From Maribacter stanieri (GTDB lineage: Bacteria; Bacteroidota; Bacteroidia; Flavobacteriales; Flavobacteriaceae): a stretch of DNA of 64,000 bases. The position numbers and the translations under genes were made by a program. Each line of letters opens with the position of its first letter. Position 1 is the stretch's first letter. Below, one piece after another: positions 62,148 through 64,000 of the stretch. The notes beneath the pieces are model-generated. The model searched no databases. It was not told where the DNA came from and was given only the letters and a program-made list of their open reading frames with translations. Location of the stretch: the NCBI RefSeq assembly GCF_900112245.1, contig NZ_FOYX01000002.1, positions 434,001-498,000 of the forward strand, in the 5' to 3' direction.

Positions 62148-63716
62148 TTGAAAACATTTTACATTTACTTCATTTTACTTTTAGTTCTAATTACATCTTG
62201 TAAAAAAGACCAAAAGACCAACACCACTAAAGAGTTACCAAAAATAGCGATTGCAGGTTTAGGTATTGAAAGTAGCACCTTCTCACCTGCCCTTTCAACA
62301 GAAAAAGCTTTTCATGCAAAAGTGGGAGATTCCGTTTTTACGAGATACCCGTTTCTGCAAGTAGATTCTGTGAATAGAAATAGAGCAGAATGGGTACCTA
62401 CGTTAGTAGGTAAATCTTTACCAGGCGGTACAGTTACAAGAGAAGCTTATGAATCATTAGTAACTAAAAGTTTACAACTATTAGAGGAGAGCATGCCGTA
62501 TGACGGACTCTTCTTTGATATTCACGGAGCAATGAGCGTTGTGGGGCTAGATGATCCAGAAGGCGATTTAATAGCTCGTATTCGTGAAGTAATTGGTGAT
62601 GATGTATTAATTTCTACGTCTATGGACTTGCATGGAAATGTATCGGAACGACTTGCTCAACATACCGATTTAATTACTTGCTATCGTATGGCTCCTCATG
62701 AAGATGCTATTGAATCTAAAAAGAGAGCGGTAACCAATTTAATTGACCGTTTAGAAAACGGTAAAGGAAAACCAGCCTATAAGGCTTGGGTTCCTGTTCC
62801 AATTCTATTACCAGGAGAAAAGACAAGTACACGTATTGAGCCAGGTAAAAGTTTATATGCCAAAATACCAGATATTACGAAGCAAGACGGAGTTATTGAT
62901 GCCGCCATTTGGATTGGGTATGCTTGGGCAGACGAACCACGTAACCATGCCGTTGTAATGGTTACGGGTGATAATAAAGAAAAGGTTGAAAAAGGTGCCG
63001 AAAAATTAGCTCAAAGCTTTTGGGATGTTCGTAATGAATTTGAATTTGTAGCACCTACAACTACCTTAGATGAAAGCTTAAAATTGGCATTGGCAAGTGA
63101 TAAGAAACCTTACATGATTAGTGATATGGGCGATAACCCAACGGCTGGAGGTGCTGGTGATGTTACTTGGACCCTAAAAGAGCTATTGGCTAGACCTGAG
63201 TTTAAATCAACAAAAGGCAAATCTCTAATCTATGCATCTATACCCGGACCAGAATTTGTTGAAAAAGCAATGGAAATAGGTGTTGGAGGAAAAATTAAAG
63301 CCAAAGCAGGTGCTGCAGTAGATCATAGATTTGCAGGTCCAATTTTGTTAGACGGAACTATTACTGCCATTAAAGAAGGCGATACCAATGCCGAAGTTGA
63401 AGTAGTTGTTAAGGTTGGAAATATTGATGTTATAGTCACCAAAAAACGGAAGCCATACCATCATTTAAGTGATTTTACAAACTTAGGATTAGACCCTAAA
63501 AATGCTGATATTGTTGTCGTAAAAATAGGCTACTTAGTACCCGAATTGTACGAAATGCGAGGCGATTGGACCATGGCGCTTACTCCCGGCGGAGTAGATC
63601 AAGACCTTAATCGTTTGGGGTATAAAAGAATTAAAAGACCAATGTTTCCATTAGATAGTTTGATGACTCAGCCAGATTTATTACCAAGGTGGATTCCTGC
63701 AGCCGACGCTGAATAA
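62148..63716 (+). CDS. M81 family metallopeptidase (MlrC-like) lipoprotein
   Basis: Translation from TTG at 62148 gives a standard lipoprotein signal (M-K-T-F, then LLLVLITSCKKD); an ATG 60 bases upstream would put 20 polar residues before it, so TTG is preferred. The mature protein of about 500 residues has the M81 features GLGIESSTFSPALS, LFFDIHGAMSV (His), ISTSMDLHGNVSERL and ITCYRMAPHEDA (metal ligands), and DMGDNPTAGGAGD. The prototype MlrC degrades linear microcystin; other members cleave unknown peptides. The lipobox puts it in the envelope. Confidence 0.88.
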   Translation: MKTFYIYFILLLVLITSCKKDQKTNTTKELPKIAIAGLGIESSTFSPALSTEKAFHAKVGDSVFTRYPFLQVDSVNRNRAEWVPTLVGKSLPGGTVTREAYESLVTKSLQLLEESMPYDGLFFDIHGAMSVVGLDDPEGDLIARIREVIGDDVLISTSMDLHGNVSERLAQHTDLITCYRMAPHEDAIESKKRAVTNLIDRLENGKGKPAYKAWVPVPILLPGEKTSTRIEPGKSLYAKIPDITKQDGVIDAAIWIGYAWADEPRNHAVVMVTGDNKEKVEKGAEKLAQSFWDVRNEFEFVAPTTTLDESLKLALASDKKPYMISDMGDNPTAGGAGDVTWTLKELLARPEFKSTKGKSLIYASIPGPEFVEKAMEIGVGGKIKAKAGAAVDHRFAGPILLDGTITAIKEGDTNAEVEVVVKVGNIDVIVTKKRKPYHHLSDFTNLGLDPKNADIVVVKIGYLVPELYEMRGDWTMALTPGGVDQDLNRLGYKRIKRPMFPLDSLMTQPDLLPRWIPAADAE

Positions 63717-64000
63717 TTAAACTGTAATCGCTTTATTTAAATAACGCCTAAAGGGTAGCATTTCTTTACAGGCGTTAATTAACTCATCATCAAAAGAAGC
63801 CTTGTTGGTTTCCTTTGTGGAAAACTCTTGGAATACGGCAAAAGTCTTATTTTTGAGTAATTCTATATGTTTATGATCTTTATCAAAACCTTTAGGTGCG
63901 TTTGTTAGTTTCGCATCTTCATAGAGGTCTCCGAAACGAGTTTTGAAGGATTTCTTATTTAAGATTTTCACTAATTCCTCTCCGTCGTAATCTATGGCAT
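63717..64000 (-). CDS. DUF2461 family protein, 5' part cut by window edge
   Basis: The frame stays open from 64000 to the stop at 63717, so the real start is beyond the right edge; a GTG at 63971 in this frame is not needed. The visible 94 residues (IDYDGEELVKILNKKSFKTRFG split, then APKGFDKDHKHIELLKNKTFAVF and ACKEMLPFRRYLNKAI) match the C-terminal half of DUF2461 (TIGR02453). The function of this family is unknown. It converges with the M81 gene with no gap. Confidence 0.88.
   Translation of the reverse strand, partial: AIDYDGEELVKILNKKSFKTRFGDLYEDAKLTNAPKGFDKDHKHIELLKNKTFAVFQEFSTKETNKASFDDELINACKEMLPFRRYLNKAITV

Noticed and set aside
1..64000. CRISPR arrays, tRNA or rRNA genes, insertion sequences, prophage
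   Set aside because: No regularly spaced direct repeats, cloverleaf sequences, transposase or phage proteins were recognised.

Overview
The window is about 64 kb of AT-rich chromosome from a marine-type Bacteroidetes, most likely a member of the Flavobacteriaceae (Maribacter/Zobellia-like). This is inferred from the TAnnTTTG -7 promoter elements, the lack of strong Shine-Dalgarno sites, many lipoproteins, LytTR/2TM-domain kinases, ThuA/PVC-type dehydrogenases and DUF2141, DUF2461 and RidA lipoproteins. No phage, insertion sequence, tRNA, rRNA or CRISPR array was seen. Both ends cut through genes.

Layout. 1-2.1 kb: a LytS-type kinase with a 2TM tail, a flavin-fold protein and a partial stand-alone 2TM protein. 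2.3-7.8 kb: a minus-strand sugar-oxidation operon (ThuA/PVC dehydrogenase/cupredoxin fusion, TIM-barrel epimerase, Gfo/Idh dehydrogenase) facing a divergent AraC regulator. 8.9-11.6 kb: a PIG-L deacetylase, TPR lipoprotein and nitrilase operon. 11.6-13 kb: an ArsR regulator and a luciferase-like monooxygenase with a visible operator. 13-22 kb: housekeeping and hypothetical genes (K+/H+ antiporter, AlkB, FAD dehydrogenase, RhlE helicase). 22-25 kb: a TPR histidine kinase and LytTR regulator pair. 25-29.5 kb: four separate NTF2/SnoaL-fold proteins with a peptidase E and a RidA lipoprotein.

29.7-44.4 kb is the most striking part. Four consecutive sensor histidine kinases have different sensory halves but nearly copied catalytic cores. 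They are followed by a stand-alone receiver, a receiver fused to a class III nucleotide cyclase, a membrane protein of the Pycsar-effector family (DUF5706), and an M28 peptidase. All are on one strand with very short gaps. The inferred logic is sensing, phosphotransfer, control of a cyclase, cyclic nucleotide, then a membrane effector. The cyclase keeps the Lys/Thr pair typical of bacterial class IIIb adenylate cyclases, so the messenger may be cAMP rather than a pyrimidine nucleotide.

44.4-64 kb: a palindromic REP-like repeat pair (a third copy is embedded in-frame in the first kinase), then an SDR epimerase, an S9 peptidase, an EEP hydrolase, an alpha/beta hydrolase, a PaiB-like protein, CIA30, a zinc alcohol dehydrogenase, DoxX, DUF2141, OxyR with both redox cysteines, a PBP4-type carboxypeptidase, MsrA, a NudK-like Nudix enzyme, a YtcJ-like amidohydrolase, a Tat-exported GMC dehydrogenase with its small subunit, an M81 peptidase and a partial DUF2461 gene. 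Several of these (OxyR, MsrA, DoxX, alcohol dehydrogenase) suggest redox and carbonyl stress handling, although they are not one operon.
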